Positions 29,714 to 44,234 of a stretch of 64,000 nucleotides of DNA are shown piece after piece. The notes beneath the pieces are model-generated. The model saw nothing but the letters and a program-made list of their open reading frames with translations, made no database searches and was not told the DNA's origin. The translations under genes were made by a program, and so were the position numbers. Source of the stretch: Hippasteria phrygiana (taxonomy: Eukaryota > Echinodermata > Asteroidea > Valvatida > Goniasteridae); assembly GCA_037893225.1 (NCBI GenBank), contig JAZGUH010000412.1, forward strand, positions 124,001 through 188,000. The letters run 5' to 3'. How positions within the stretch are numbered: position 1 is the stretch's first letter; every line of letters starts with the position of its first letter.

Positions 29714-32700
29714 TAGGTGTTTGGGCTCAAGCCCAAACACCTATTGTTTTTGTTAGGATTTTTATTCTTACTTTTTCTTTTTCCAGAGGATTTTTCTCCA
29801 GAGTTGTTTGACTACATGCAAACTCATATCAAGTTCATATTAAACACATGAATACACAACCAACGTAAGATGTTTTTTTTTGTAATGACGTCATGATGAC
29901 GTCATCATGTATCAGATTACAAGCAATTAAACATTTCTATTTTTAATCATTGAAAATCGATATAAAATCAACCGTGAAAGACCTGAACTTGATTTTTACG
30001 GCAATCGATAGGATAATATTAGATCTTCAATTTTGATCGTGCGTGCAAAATCACGTGACCCTTCCTTCCGGTCGAAACCGGAAGTGCCTTATAATTTGAA
30101 AGTGGAAAAAGATTTGAACTTGCTTTCAGCGATGTTAGTCTTTGGCCTGGCTGAACTTTTCAAAAATGTGTGCGGTGACGTCATAAAATATTCGAGCGCC
30201 CTCTAGCGGCAGGTTGAAAATTGTTCAAAATGAACTTTTAGTCGATGTGTGTTGCGAAGTTTGCTGAAATCACTTGATAATTTATATATATGATGACCTT
30301 CATGCAGGGAACACGTGTGCGAGGGCTCAGATTGATGACGTCATCAGACCGGAAGTGACAATGAAAAGACGTTGAAACCTTCAAAAATTGCTGAAAAATC
30401 AACGGCGATAAATGTAATCCAGATTTTTGCTTTAATTGGATTAGTTGATATAGCTCTCAAGCTTTCTGATAATGACGTCGCGATGACGTCATCAAGTATC
30501 AGATTACAAGCAATCAAAGATTTCTTGATTTAATCTTTGAAAATCAATATAAAATCAACCGAGAGAGATCTGATTTTGCTTATTACTGGAATTGATAGAA
30601 TAATCCAAGGTCTTCATTTGTTATATTACGTTCAAAACCACATGACCCTTCCTTCCGGTCCAAACCGGAAGTGCTTCATAATTTGAAATTGAAAAAAGAT
30701 GTGAACTTGCTTTCAATGATGTTAGTCTCTGGCTAGGTTGTACTTCACAACAAAATTACCGGTGACCTGATAAAATGTGAGTGCGCCCTCTAGCGGCAGG
30801 TTTAAAAATGTTTAAAATGAATAATCCGTTGATGTGTAAGGCGAAGTTTACTGAAATCACTTGATAATGTATATATATGATGACCTTCATGCAGGGAACA
30901 CGTGTGCGAGGGCTCAGATTGATGACGTCATCAGACCGGAAGTGACAATGAAAAGACGTTGAAACCTTCAAAAATTGCTGAAAAATCAACGGCGAAAAAT
31001 ATAATCCAGATTTTTGTTTTAATTGGATCAGTTGATATAGCTCTCAAGCTTTCTGATAATAACGTCGCGATGACGTCATCAAGTATCAGATTACAAGCAA
31101 TCAAAGATTTCTTGATTTAATCTTTGAAAATCAATATAAAATCGACCGAGAGAGATCTGATTTTGCTTATTACTGGAATTGATAGAATAATCCAAGGTCT
31201 TCATTTGTTATATTACGTTCAAAACCACATGACCCTTCCTTCCGGTCCAAACCGGAAGTGCCTCATAATTTGAAATTGAAAAAAGATGTGAACTTGCTTT
31301 CAACGATGTTAGTCTCTGGCTAGGTTGTACTTCACAAACAAATTACCGGTGACGTGATAAAATGTGAGTGCGCCCTCTAGCGGCAGGTTTAAAAATGTTT
31401 AAAATGAATAATCCGTTGATGTGTGTGGCGAAGTTTACTGAAATCACTTGAATTGTTTTTCTTCTTGTCTTTCTTTATTCCCCAGAACTGTATAACAACA
31501 TGCAACTTCAAATCAAGTTTAAACTTGGTACATTTTATACACACTCACTCTATTGAAGATGTGCAAAAATCGAATGACGTCATGATGTGCCAATTTACAA
31601 GCAGAAGTATGATATTTCAAGTTTTCATATGTGAACATCAGATAGATCTAATGTACATCGAATCTTTTGGTGTTTTTTCTTTGACCTCTACGTCTGGTAA
31701 CATCGGAAGCTCAAAATCAACGGATGGTACAGGGACACTGTTAGCAATTCACGGATCAGTAACATGAATACAAACATATGCGGACGTACATGTTAGAAAA
31801 AAAGTAGATCTCAAATTTCCTTGTATTTCTTGGCAATCAGCGAACTTAAACATTCCCCACGGCACCATTGGAATGTCACTTCGACCACCCACCAACTCCC
31901 TCATAAAACGTGCTTTAGCGTCGTGCCTCGTGGAAAAAATACTCAAGAGAGGGCGCTAGACCAACCTAACGGTCCCGAACTGTACGCGTGCAGTTGGGGA
32001 CCGTTATGTCGGTCCACTACCTACATCTGGGTATTTTTTTTCTTCTGAGGCTGTTGAGGGTAGCAATGGAATGGGACGTGATGCTGCAAGAAAATTCATT
32101 TGCTGATTGGGTAGCAAGCCGTACATTCCTCATAATTGTTGATCTCCATCCCTGGCTCCGCAAGTGTCGATAATAGCCTATGAATTATTTTTCTTCTTGT
32201 CTTTCCTTATTCCCCAGAACTGTATAACAACATGTAACTTTACATCAAGTTTAAACTTGGTACATTTCATACACACCCTATTGAAGATGTGCAAAAATGT
32301 AATGACGTCATGATATGTCAATTTACAAGCAGAAGTATGATATTTCAGGTTTTCATATGTGAACATCAGATAGATCTAATGTACATCGACATTTTTTGTG
32401 TTTTTTATTTGACCTCTACGTCTGGAATCATCGGAAGCTCAAAGTCAACGGATGGTACAGGGACAGCAATTCACGGATCAGTAACATGAATACAAACATA
32501 TGCGGACGTACATGGCAGAAAAAAAGTAGATCTCAAACTTCCTTGTATTTATTGATAATCAGCGAAATTAAACATTCCCTATGGGTCAAAAAAAGTAGAA
32601 AAGTCGAAACAATTATTTACAAAAACGTAAAATCTGTTTTTTTCTGCTATTCCGCCTAGCAATGTCACTTTGACCACCCGCCAACCCCTCATAAAACGTG

Positions 32701-33630
32701 CGTAAGCGTCGTGCAGTTCGGGACCGTTGGGTCGGTCTAGCGCCCTCCCTTTCGTAATTTGTCCATGAAGCTGTTGTCACGTTATGTTATAAGAAAATTA
32801 ATTTGCTGATTAGTTAGAAAGCCGTACATTTACCATACCGTTGATCCCCGTCATCCGGGGCTCCACAAGTGTCAATAAAACCCTCATCATTATGTTATGT
32901 GTTATTATTCTATGAATTATACCTGTACACTCAAAAAGACACTTTGTCATCATTTTTTATACCTTAGGGAGACAAATGAGATACTTGTACATTTATATAC
33001 ATACACACTCTGTTGAAGATGTTCACAAATGCAATGACGTCATGATGACGTCAGCAGGTGTCAAATTGCAAGCAAAAAATCACAAAATCAAGCACATTTT
33101 TGAAACGTCATATGTCATGAGGTACAAGACAAGGTTTTCATATTTGGCGATTAGATGTTAGTTTCCGGCAAGACTGTGCTTTAAAAAAAATGTTACCAGT
33201 GACGTTATAAAATACTCGAGCGCCTTCTAACATGGCCTCAATCCGTCATCCGACTCACAACAAAATATTCAAAAGCAATCCGTTTTATTGGGTATAGTTC
33301 AGTGCACATTCATTCTGTGCTTCTTTCGATTGTTGAAATCAAAATAAACCACAAAAAATTATGCATCTTTTCTCTAATGTGTTTCAGTGTCGAACAGTCT
33401 GCCAGACGTCACTGTTGGTCACCCCACGACAGCAGGAAACAAGGCCTTCTGCTCAAGAGTACATAATTTGCTTTAAAAATATTACATTGATGTTTTCATG
33501 TTTTATTTTTTTCCTAATCACTTCTTTCAACAAATGTACCTCTAAATACTGTACTTTCCTTATCCGTAAATTAATAAAGCAGACAAAGCCAAACACCTTG
33601 AGTTTGTCACAACAAACTCTAAGCTCTAGT
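29714..33630 (+). mobile_element. Element B (Helentron-like), 3.9 kb
   Basis: The 5' hairpin TAGGTGTTTGGGC...CCTA spans 29714-29743. Satellite units have GCGCCCTCTAG marks at about 30199, 30782 and 31369. Two related ~740-bp blocks follow (from 31446 and 32184), both beginning TTTTTCTTCTTGTCTTTC. The 3' end has GAGTTTGT-CACA-ACAAACTC, a 6-nt spacer, and CTAG at 33626-33629. Internal GTCCCGAACTG / CAGTTGGGGAC inverted words lie near 31970-32005. No coding gene. Confidence 0.75.
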
Positions 33631-36600
33631 TAGGTGTTGGGCATCAGCCCAACACCTATTGTTATTCTATTGATTATTCTTTTTCTTCTTATTCTTTTTT
33701 TTCTTTTTCTATAACTTTCTTCTCCGGAGTTGTTTGACTACATGCAAACTCATATCAACTTCAAACTTAGTACATGTGTGCATGTCCTATTGAAGATGTC
33801 AAAAAATGTAATGACGTCATGATGACGTCATCATGTATCAGATTACAGGCAATTACACATTTCTATTTTTAATCATTGAAAATCGATATAAAATCAACCG
33901 TGAGAGACCCGAACTTGATTTTTGTGGGAATTGATAGTACAATTTAGGATCTTCATTTTTGTTCGTGTGCGTCAAATCACGTGACCCTTCCTTCCGGTCG
34001 AAACCGGTCGAAACCGGAAGTGCTTTATAATTTGAAAGTGGAAACAGATTTGAACTTGCTTTCAACGATGTTAGTCTTTGGCCAGGCTGAACTTTTCAAA
34101 AATGTGTGCGGTGACGTCATGAAATATTCCAGCGCCCTCTAGCGGCAGGTTGAAAAATGTTCAAAATGAACTTTCAGTCGATGTGTGTGGCGAAGTTTGC
34201 GGTAATCACTTTATAATTGATATATATGATGACCTTTATGCAGGCAACACGTGTGCGAGGGCTCAGATTGATGACGTCATCAGACCGGAAGTTGCAATGA
34301 AAAGACCTTTAAACCTTCAAAAATCGCTGAAAAATCAACCGCGACAGATATAATTCAGATTTTTGCTTCAGATGGCACAGTTGACATAGCTCTCGAGCTT
34401 TGTGATAATGACGTCACGATGACGTCATCAAGTATCATATTACAAGCAATCAAAGATTTCTTGATTTAATGTTTGAAAATCAATATAAAATCAACCGAGA
34501 GAGATCTGATTTTGCTTTTTACGGGAATTGATGGAAAAATGCAGGGTCTTCATTTTTGATATTACGTGCAAAATCACATGACCCTTCCTTCCGGTCGAAA
34601 CCGGAAGTGCCTTATAATTTAAAAGTGGAAACAGATTTGAACTTGCTTTTAACGATGTTAGTCTTTGGCCAGGCTGAACTTTTCAAAAATGTGTGCGGTG
34701 ACGTCATGAAATATTCGAGCGCCCTCTAGCGGCAGGTTGAAAAATGTTCAAAATGAACTTTCAGTCGATGTGTATGGCGAAGTTTGCGGTAATCACTTTA
34801 TACTTTATACATATGATGACCTTCATGCAGGCAACAGGTGTGCGAGGGCTCAGATTGATGACGTCATCAGACCGGAAGTTGCAATGAAAAGACCTTTAAA
34901 CCTTAACAAATCGCTGAAAAATCAACCGCGACAGATATAATTCAGATTTTTGCTTCAGATGGCACAGTTGACATAGCTCTCGAGCTTTGTGATAATGACG
35001 TCACGATGACGTCATCAAGTATCAGATTACAAGCAATCAAAGATTTCTAGATTTAATGTTTGAAAATCAATATAAAATCAACCGAGAGAAATCTGATTTT
35101 GCTTTTTACGGCAATTGATGGAATAATCAACGGTCTTCATTTTTGATATTACGTGCAAAATCACATGACCCTTCCTTCCGGTCCAAACCGGAAGTGCCTT
35201 ATAATTTGAAAGTGGAAAAAGATGTGAACTTGCTTTCAACGATGTTAGTCTCTGGCTAGGTTGTACTTCACAAAAAAAATACCAGTACCGTCATAAATTG
35301 TTAGAGCGCCCTCTAGCGGCAGCCTGAAAAATGTTTAAAATGAATAATCCGTTGATGTGTGTTGCGAAGTTTGCTGAAATCACTTTATAATTGATACATA
35401 TGATGACCTTCATGCAGGCAACATGTGTGCAAGGGCTCAGATTGATGACGTCATCAGACCGGAAGTTGTAATAAAAAGGCCTTTAAACATAAAAAAAAAC
35501 GCTGAAAAATCAACCGTAAAAGATATATGCCAGATTTTTGCTGCAGATAGCACAGTTCACATAGCTCTCGAGCTTTCTGGTAATGACGTCACGATGACGT
35601 CATTAAGTGTCAGATTACAAGCAATCAAAGATTTCTAGATTTAATCTTTGAAAATCAATATAAAATCAACAGAGAGGTATCTGAATTTGCTTTTTACGGG
35701 AATTGATAGAATAATCAAGGGTCTTCATTTTTTATATTACGTGGAAAATCACATGACCCTTCCTTCCTTGAAAATAAAGTAAAATTGTAATGTCCTTCTT
35801 CACGAGAAAGATGATTTTTTTCCCTACTTACCAATTATCAAAGAACATTTCTTTTTTGAACGAACAACACTTCAATCTGAAACATCTTCAGTTCTCCACA
35901 GTCAAGAAGCTTTTTGGAGGGCGACAGAATAAAATTGTCCGACTTTTCTATGCGTCCGGTGACCACTACAGAACTTGGAAGGAAAAGCCAGTTAACATTT
36001 TATAAGCGTTACCAGAGTGCGAAAATCAGATTCATGACGTCATCACACCGGCAGTAACAAAACACTTTTTGTACTTTGAACATTGCTGAAAAATTAACCG
36101 TGAGCGCTATAATCCTGATTTTTCCTTCAAATGGCACAGTGAACGTAAAAGGCTTCTTATAATGACGTACCCATGACGTCATCAGGTATCAAATTACAAA
36201 ATCACGGTACCCTTCCTTCCGTTTGAAATCAAATTTGCTCGAAACTTCTTATCTCATGAACTACAGCACAAAATGCTTTCCCATTTGAAGATCACATTGA
36301 TCTTACCTTGGTCTACACTTTTGGTTGGAAGTGTTTTTACTTCTTCAAGATCTTTCGGAAGTTCAAAGTTAAATTCTTATAGCATTAGATAATGGTTACA
36401 GAAACGACAACCTTGTTGCCACGTGCCTTCTTCGAGAGGTCTTAACTTTCTAATAATAGGTGTGGTTCACTGATCTCCATTATACATTATACTACAGATC
36501 AGTGGTGTGCTGGTGTGTACAGATGTAATGACATCATGACGTCATCAAGGTCAAATTACATACAAAAACCACTCGACAATTACAAATTGTTGAAATATCA

Positions 36601-37110
36601 TATTCCATTAACTGCAACTCCCAAGGTTTTCAAAATTAGTGATGAAATACATCTACATGTACGTCTTCTCTCTTACATAATCTAACTGACTTAAAAAAAA
36701 CACAAATACAATGCGTTTGTTTTAACAAACGTAATGTTTTTTTGTTATTTGACCTTTACTTCCAGAATTACCGTAAGTTAAAAGTAAAATTCTTATTACA
36801 TTACATATGTAGCAGATATGAGAGCCTGGTTAGCACCTGCGTTGTTAGAGAGGTCATATTATCTTTCCATTATAGATTATGATAGATTTGGTAATGTGCA
36901 CAGGTGTAATGATGTCAGAAATGACGTCATCAAGGTCAAATGACAAAACTTCAAAAACGAACATTCCTTTGGAAACAACATGTTTCATGAACTGCAGCAC
37001 ATAAGATTTTCACGATTGGTGATGGTATACAGGTGCATCTTTTCTCTTTTAATCGATACAAAAAACGCCCAACACCGTGCGTTTGTTATAACAAACGACA
37101 TATATCTAGT
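33631..37110 (+). mobile_element. Element C (Helentron-like), 3.5 kb
   Basis: Starts directly after B's CTAGT (head-to-tail). The hairpin is 33631-33658. Three satellite units have marks at about 34130, 34718 and 35304, and a unique 3' part runs from about 35790. The 3' hairpin CGTTTGTTATAACAAACG (37080-37097) is followed by 8 nt and CTAG (37106-37109). This is the cleanest complete member and a good reference for the family. 62-71-codon ORFs recur in the copies but have no recognisable domain. Confidence 0.82.
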
Positions 37111-37238
37111 TCTTCTTATTATTCTTTTTCTTCCTTTTGCTAGAACTTTCTTCTCCGGAGTTGTTTGACTACATGCAAACTCATATCAAGTTCAAACTTA
37201 GTACATGTGTGCATGTCCTATTGAAGATGACGAAAAAT

Positions 37239-37827
37239 GTAATGACGTCATGATGACGTCATCATGTATCAGATTACAAGCAATTAAACATTTCTATTTT
37301 TAATCATTGAAAATCGATATAAAATCAACCGTGAGAGACCCGAACTTGATTTTTGTGGGAATTGATAGTATAATTTAGGATCTTCATTTTTGATAATTTG
37401 CGTCAAATCACGTGACCCTTCCTTCCGGTCGAAACCGGAAGTGCCTTATAATTTGAAAGTGGAAAAAGATTTGAACTTGCTTTCAGCGATGTTAGTCCTT
37501 GGCCAGGCTGAACTTTTCAAAATGTGAGCCGTGACGTCATAAAACATTCGAGCGCCCTCTAGCGGCAGGTTGAAAAATGTTCAAAATGAACTTTCAGTCG
37601 ATGTGTGTGGCGAAGTTTGCGGTAATCACTTTATAATTGATATATACGATGACCTTCATGCAGGCAACACGTGTGCGAGGGCTCAGATTGATGACGTCAT
37701 CAGACCGGAAGTTGCAATGAAAAGACCTTTAAACCTTAAAAAATCGCTGAAAAATCAACCGTGACAGATATAATTCAGATTTTTGCTTCAGATGGCACAG
37801 TTGACATAGCTCTCGAGCTTTGTGATA
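37239..37827 (+). repeat. Example ~588-bp satellite unit of the Helentron-like family
   Basis: The unit runs from one TGACGTCANGATGACGTCATCA pair to the next (period 583-590 bp throughout 30-63 kb). Internal order: TGACGTCA pair 11 bp apart; ATATAAAATCAACCG; TCACGTGACC or TCACATGACC; the palindrome CTTCCGGTC...ACCGGAAG; GTGACGTCATAAAA; GAGCGCCCTCTAGCGGCAGG; TGATGACGTCATCAGACCGGAAGT; then ATAGCTCTCGAGCTTT. Parts within the unit resemble each other (TGACGTCATCA followed by ...AAATCAACCGNGANAGAT twice, about 145 bp apart), hinting at an older, shorter monomer. Confidence 0.88.
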
Positions 37828-37850
37828 ATGACGTCACGATGACGTCATCA
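37693..37850 (+). promoter_or_regulatory. Representative CRE-type TGACGTCA cluster with ETS-like site
   Basis: Within 160 bp are TGACGTCATCAGACCGGAAGT (CRE-like palindrome next to a CCGGAAGT ETS core) and the pair TGACGTCACGATGACGTCATCA. The same cluster recurs in nearly every satellite unit. Known animal CREB/ATF proteins bind TGACGTCA. Binding here is inferred from sequence only. Confidence 0.5.
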
Positions 37851-40529
37851 AGTATCATATTACAAGCAATCAAAGATTTCTTGATTTAATGTTTGAAAAT
37901 CAATATAAAATCAACCGAGAGAGATCTGATTTTGCTTTTTACGGGAATTGATGGAAAAATGCAGGGTCTTCATTTTTGATATTACGTGCAAAATCACATG
38001 ACCCTTCCTTCCGGTCGAAACCGGAAGTGCCTTATAATTTTAAAGTGGAAACAGATTTGAACTTGCTTTCAACGATGTTAGTCTTTGGCCAGGCTGAACT
38101 TTTCAAAAATGTGTGCGGTGACGTCATGAAATATTCGAGCGCCCTCTAGCGGCAGATTGAAAAATTTTCAAAATGAACTTTCAGTCGATGTGTATGGCGA
38201 AGTTTGCGGTAATCACTTTATACTTTATACATATGATGACCTTCATGCAGGCAACAGGTGTGCGAGGGCTCAGATTGATGACGTCATCAGACCGGAAGTT
38301 GCAATGAAAAGACCTTTAAACCTTAACAAATCGCTGAAAAATCAACCGCGACAGATATAATTCAGATTTTTGCTTCAGATGGCACAGTTGACATAGCTCT
38401 CGAGCTTTGTGATAATGACGTCACGATGACGTCATCAAGTATCAGATTACAAGCAATCAAAGATTTCTAGATTTAATGTTTGAAAATCAATATAAAATCA
38501 ACCGAGAGAAATCTGATTTTGCTTTTTACGGCAATTGATGGAATAATCAACGGTCTTCATTTTTGATATTACGTGCAAAATCACATGACCCTTCCTTCCG
38601 GTCCAAACCGGAAGTGCCTTATAATTTGAAAGTGGAAAAAGATGTGAACTTGCTTTCAACGATGTTAGTCTCTGGCTAGGTTGTACTTCACAAAAAAAAT
38701 ACCAGTACCGTCATAAATTGTTAGAGCGCCCTCTAGCGGCAGCCTGAAAAATGTTTAAAATGAATAATCCGTTGATGTGTGTTGCGAAGTTTGCTGAAAT
38801 CACTTTATAATTGATATATATGATGACCTTCATGCAGGCAACATGTGTGCAAGGGCTCAGATTGATGACGTCATCAGACCGGAAGTTGTAATAAAAAGGC
38901 CTTTAAACATTAAAAAAAACGCTGAAAATCAACCGTAAAAGATATATGCCAGATTTTTGCTGCAGATAGCACAGTTCACATAGCTCTCGAGCTTTCTGGT
39001 AATGACGTGACGATGACGTCATTAAGTGTCAGATTACAAGCAATCAAAGATTTCTAGATTTAATCTTTGAAAATCAATATAAAATCAACAGAGAGGTATC
39101 TGAATTTGCTTTTTACGGGAATTGATAGAATAATCAAGGGTCTTCATTTTTTATATTACGTGGAAAATCACATGACCCTTCCTTCCTTGAAAATAAAGTA
39201 AAATTGTAATGTCCTTCTTCACGAGAAAGATGATTTTTTTCCCTACTTACCAATTATCAAAGAACATTTCTTTTTTGAACGAACAACACTTCAATCTGAA
39301 ACATCTTCAGTTCTCCACAGTCAAGAAGCTTTTTGGAGGGCGACAGAATAAAATTGTCCGACTTTTCTATGCGTCCGGTGACCACTACAGAACTTGGAAG
39401 GAAAAGCCAGTTAACATTTTATAAGCGTTACCAGAGTGCGAAAATCAGATTCATGACGTCATCACACCGGCAGTAACAAAACACTTTTTGTACTTTGAAC
39501 ATTGCTGAAAAATTAACCGTGAGCGCTATAATCCTGATTTTTCCTTCAAATGGCACAGTGAACGTAAAAGGCTTCTTATAATGACGTACCCATGACGTCA
39601 TCAGGTATCAAATTACAAAATCACGGTACCCTTCCTTCCGTTTGAAATCAAATTTGCTCGAAACTTCTTATCTCATGAACTACAGCACAAAATGCTTTCC
39701 CATTTGAAGATCACATTGATCTTACCTTGGTCTACACTTTTGGTTGGAAGTGTTTTTACTTCTTCAAGATCTTTCGGAAGTTCAAAGTTAAATTCTTATA
39801 GCATTAGATAATGGTTACAGAAACGACAACCTTGTTGCCACGTGCCTTCTTCGAGAGGTCTTAACTTTCTAATAATAGGTGTGGTTCACTGATCTCCATT
39901 ATACATTATACTACAGATCAGTGGTGTGCTGGTGTGTACAGATGTAATGACATCATGACGTCATCAAGGTCAAATTACATACAAAAACCACTCGACAATT
40001 ACAAATTGTTGAAATATCATATTCCATTAACTGCAACTCCCAAGGTTTTCAAAATTAGTGATGAAATACATCTACATGTACGTCTTCTCTCTTACATAAT
40101 CTAACTGACTTAAAAAAAACACAAATACAATGCGTTTGTTTTAACAAACGTAATGTTTTTTTGTTATTTGACCTTTACTTCCAGAATTACCGTAAGTTAA
40201 AAGTAAAATTCTTATTACATTACATATGTAGCAGATATGAGAGCCTGGTTAGCACCTGCGTTGTTAGAGAGGTCATATTATCTTTCCATTATAGATTATG
40301 ATAGATTTGGTAATGTGCACAGGTGTAATGATGTCAGAAATGACGTCATCAAGGTCAAATGACAAAACTTCAAAAACGAACATTCCTTTGGAAACAACAT
40401 GTTTCATGAACTGCAGCACATAAGATTTTCACGATTGGTGATGGTATACAGGTGCATCTTTTCTCTTTTAATCGATACAAAAAACGCCCAACACCGTGCG
40501 TTTGTTATAACAAACGACATATATCTAGT

Positions 40530-43500
40530 TAGGTGTTGGGCTTCAGCCCAAAACCTATTGTTATTGAAAGAATTATTCTTATTTTTATTCTTTTTTTTCT
40601 TTTTGCTAGTACTTTCTTCTCCAGAGTTGTTTGACTACATGCAAACTCATATCAAGTTCATATTTGGTAGATATATGAACATCACATTGAAGATTCCGGA
40701 AAATGCAATGACGTCATGATGACGTCATCAGGTATCAAATTACAAGCAATTAAACATTTCTATTTTTAATCTTTGAAAATCGATATAAAATCAACCGTGA
40801 AAGACCGGAACTTGATTTTTACGGCAATTGATAGGATAATATTAGATCTTCAATTTTGATCAGGCGTGCAAAATCACGTGACCCTTCCTTCCGGTCCAAA
40901 CAGGAAGTGACTTATAATTTGAAAGTGGAAAAAGATTTGAACTTGCTTTCAGCGATGTTAGTCCTTGGCCAGGCTGAACTTTTCAAAAATGTTAGCAGTG
41001 ACGTCATAAAATATTCGAGCGCCCTCTAGCGGCAGGTTGAAAAATGTTCAAAATGAACTTTCAGTCGATGTGTGTGGCGAAGTTTGCGGTAATCACTTTA
41101 TAATTGATATATATGATGACCTTCATGCAGGCAACACGTGTGCGAGGCTCAGATTGATGACGTCATCAGACCGGAAGTTGCAATGAAAAGACCTTGAAAC
41201 CTTTAAAAATCGCTGAAAAATCAACCGCGACAGATATATTTCAGATTTTTGCTTCAGATGGCACAGTTGACATAGCTCTCGAGCTTTGTGATAATGACGT
41301 CACGATGACGTCATCAAGTATCATATTACAAGCAATCAAAGATTTCTTGATTTAATGTTTGAAAATCAATATAAAATCAACCGAGAGAGATCTGATTTTG
41401 CTTTTTACGGGAATTGATGGAATAATGCAGGGTCTTCATTTTTGATATTACGTGCAAAATCACATGACCCTTCCTTCCGGTCCAAACCGGAAGTGCCTTA
41501 TAATTTAAAAGTGGAAACAGATTTGAACTTGCTTTCAACGATGTTAGTCTTTGGCCAGGCTGAACTTTTCAAAAATGTGTGCGGTGACGTCATAAAATAT
41601 TCGAGCGCCCTCTAGCGGCAGGTTGAAAAATGTTTAAAATTGACTTTCAGTCGATGTGTATGGCAAAGTTTGCGGTAATCACTTTATAATTGATATATAT
41701 GATGACATTCATGCAGGCAACACGTGTGCAAGGGCTCAGATTGATGACGTCATCAGACCGGAAGTTGCATTGAAAAGACCTTTAAACCTTAAAAAATCGC
41801 TGAAAAATCAACCGTGACAGATATATTTCAGATTTTTGCTTCAGATGGCACAGTTGACATAGCTCTCGAGCTTTGTGATAATGACGTCACGATGACGTCA
41901 TCAAGTATCATATTACCAGCAATCAAAGATTTCTTGATTTAATGTTTGAAAATCAATATAAAATCAACCGAGAGAGATCTGATTTTGCTTTTTACGGGAA
42001 TTGATGGAATAATCTAGGGTCTTCATTTTTGATATTACGTGCAACATCACATGACCCTTCCTTCCGGTCCAAACCGGAAGTGCCTTATAATTTAAAAGTG
42101 GAAACAGATTTGAACTTGCTTTCAACGATGTTAGTCTCTGGCTAGGTTGTACTTCACAAACAAAATACCGGTGACGTCATAAAATGTTAGAGCGCCCTCT
42201 AGCGGCAGGTTGAAACATGTTTAAAATGAATAATCGGCTGATGTGTGGGCGAAGTTTGGTGAAATCACTTTATAATTGATATATATGATGACCTTTACGC
42301 AGGCAACACGTGTGCTAGGGCTTAGATTTATGACATCATCAGACCGGAAGTGACAATGAAAAAACTTTAAAACCTTCAAAAATTGCTGAAAAATCAACGG
42401 CGACAGATATAATCCAGATTTTTGCTTCAGATGGCACAGTTGACATAGCTCTCGAGCTTTCTGGTAATGACCTCACGATGACGTCATCAAGTATCAGATT
42501 ACAAGCAATGAAATATTTCTGGATTTAATCTTTGAAAATCAATATAAAATCAACCGAGAGAGATCTGATTTTGCTTTTAACGGGAATTGATGGAATAATC
42601 CAGGGTCTTCATTTTTGATATTACGTGCAAAATCACATGACCCTTCCTTCCGGTCCAAACCGGAAGTGCCTTATAATTTGAAAGTGGAAATAGATTTGAA
42701 CTTGTTTTCAACGATGTTAGTCTCTGGCTAGGTTGTACTTCACAAAAAAATACCGGTGACGTCATAAAATGTTAGAGCGCCCTCTAGCGGCAGGTTGAAA
42801 CATGTTTAAAATGAATAATCGGCTGATGTGTGTGGCGAAGTTTGGTGAAATCACTTTATATTTAATATATATGATGATCTGTACGCAGGCAACACGTGTG
42901 CGAGGGCTCAGATTGATGACGTCATCAGACCGGAAGTTGTAATGAAAAGACCTTTAAACATTCAGAAATCGCTGAAAAATCAACCGTGAGAGATATAATC
43001 CAGATTTTTGCTTCAGATGCACAGTTCACATAGCTCTCGAGGTTTCTGGTAATGACCTCACGATGACGTCATCAAGTATCAGATTACAAGCAATCAAATA
43101 TTTCTAGATTTAATCTTTGGAAATCAATATAAAATCAACCGAGAGAGACCTGATTTTGCTTTTTACGGGAATTGATGGAATAATCCAGGTCTTCATTTTT
43201 CATATTACGTACAAAATCACATGACCCTTCCTTCCTTTCCAAACTGGAAGTGCCTTAGAATTTGAAAGTGGAAAAATGTTTGAACTTGCTTTCGACGATG
43301 TTAGTCTTTTAGCAGGCTGATCTTTTCAAAAATGTTAGCGGTGACGTCATAAAATGTTCCAGCACCCTCTAGCTGCATATTGAAAAATGTTCAAAATATA
43401 CTTTCAGTCGATGTGTGTGGCGAAGTTTGCGGTAATCACTTTATAATTGATATCATAATTATATCAATTATAAAGTGACCTTCACGCAGGCAACACATGT

Positions 43501-44185
43501 GCAAGGGCTCATATTGATGATGTCATCAGACCGGAAATTGCGCTGAAAAGACCTTTAAACCTTAACAAAAATTATGAAAAATCAACCGTGAGAGATATAC
43601 TCCAGATTTTCACTTCAAATGGCAGGGTAAACATAGGTCTCCAGCTTTATTGTAATGACGTCATTATGACATCGTCATATATCAAATAACAAGCAATTCA
43701 AAATGAATATTTTTAATCTTTGAAAATCAATATAAAATCAACTGTGAAAGACCTAACATTTCTGTTTGCGGCAATGGATAAAGTAATAACAGGTCTTCAT
43801 TTTTTATATTGAGTGCAAAATCACGTGACCCTTCCTTCCTGTCAAAACCGGAAGTGCCTTATAATTCAAAATTGGTAAAAGATATGAACTTCCTTTCCAC
43901 GATGTTAGTCTTTGGCAGGTATGTGCTTTTCAAAAAGCGACCAGTGACGTCGCAAACTGCAGATTAACTGCCTTCGTAATGTGCACAGATGTAATAGTGT
44001 CATGGTGACGTCATCAAGGTCAAATTACAAAAACCTAAAAAATCTACATTTTTGAGAACGTCATGCTTCATGAACTGCAGCACACAAACTTTTCACAATT
44101 AGTGATTACATACATGTGGATCTATTCTCTTATGTAATCAAACTGAACAAGTCCAACACCGTGTGTTTGTTCCACAAACTCTAGT
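40530..44185 (+). mobile_element. Element D (Helentron-like), 3.7 kb
   Basis: Starts right after A' (CTAGT|TAGGTG). The hairpin 40530-40557 has one mismatch arm (AAAACC). Five satellite units have marks at about 41018, 41604, 42192, 42775 and 43364. The 3' end is GTGTTTGTTCCACAAACTCTAG (44163-44184). An AT-rich palindrome (ATAATTGATAT...ATATCAATTAT) lies at about 43443-43471. Confidence 0.82.
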
Positions 44186-44234
44186 TAGGTGTTGGGCTAT
44201 ACAGCCCAACACCTATTGTTATTGAAAGAATTAT

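Larger units (their letters stand above)
37111..40529 (+). mobile_element. 5'-less copy (A'), nearly identical to element C and to 59054-63533
   Basis: Begins in the T-rich leader (TCTTCTTATTATTC) without a 5' hairpin. Units have marks at about 37550, 38140 and 38728. It ends with the same TATATCTAGT as C. It may be the right part of element A, or a duplicate of it. Its sequence is almost the same as 60200-63533 over 3.3 kb. Confidence 0.8.
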
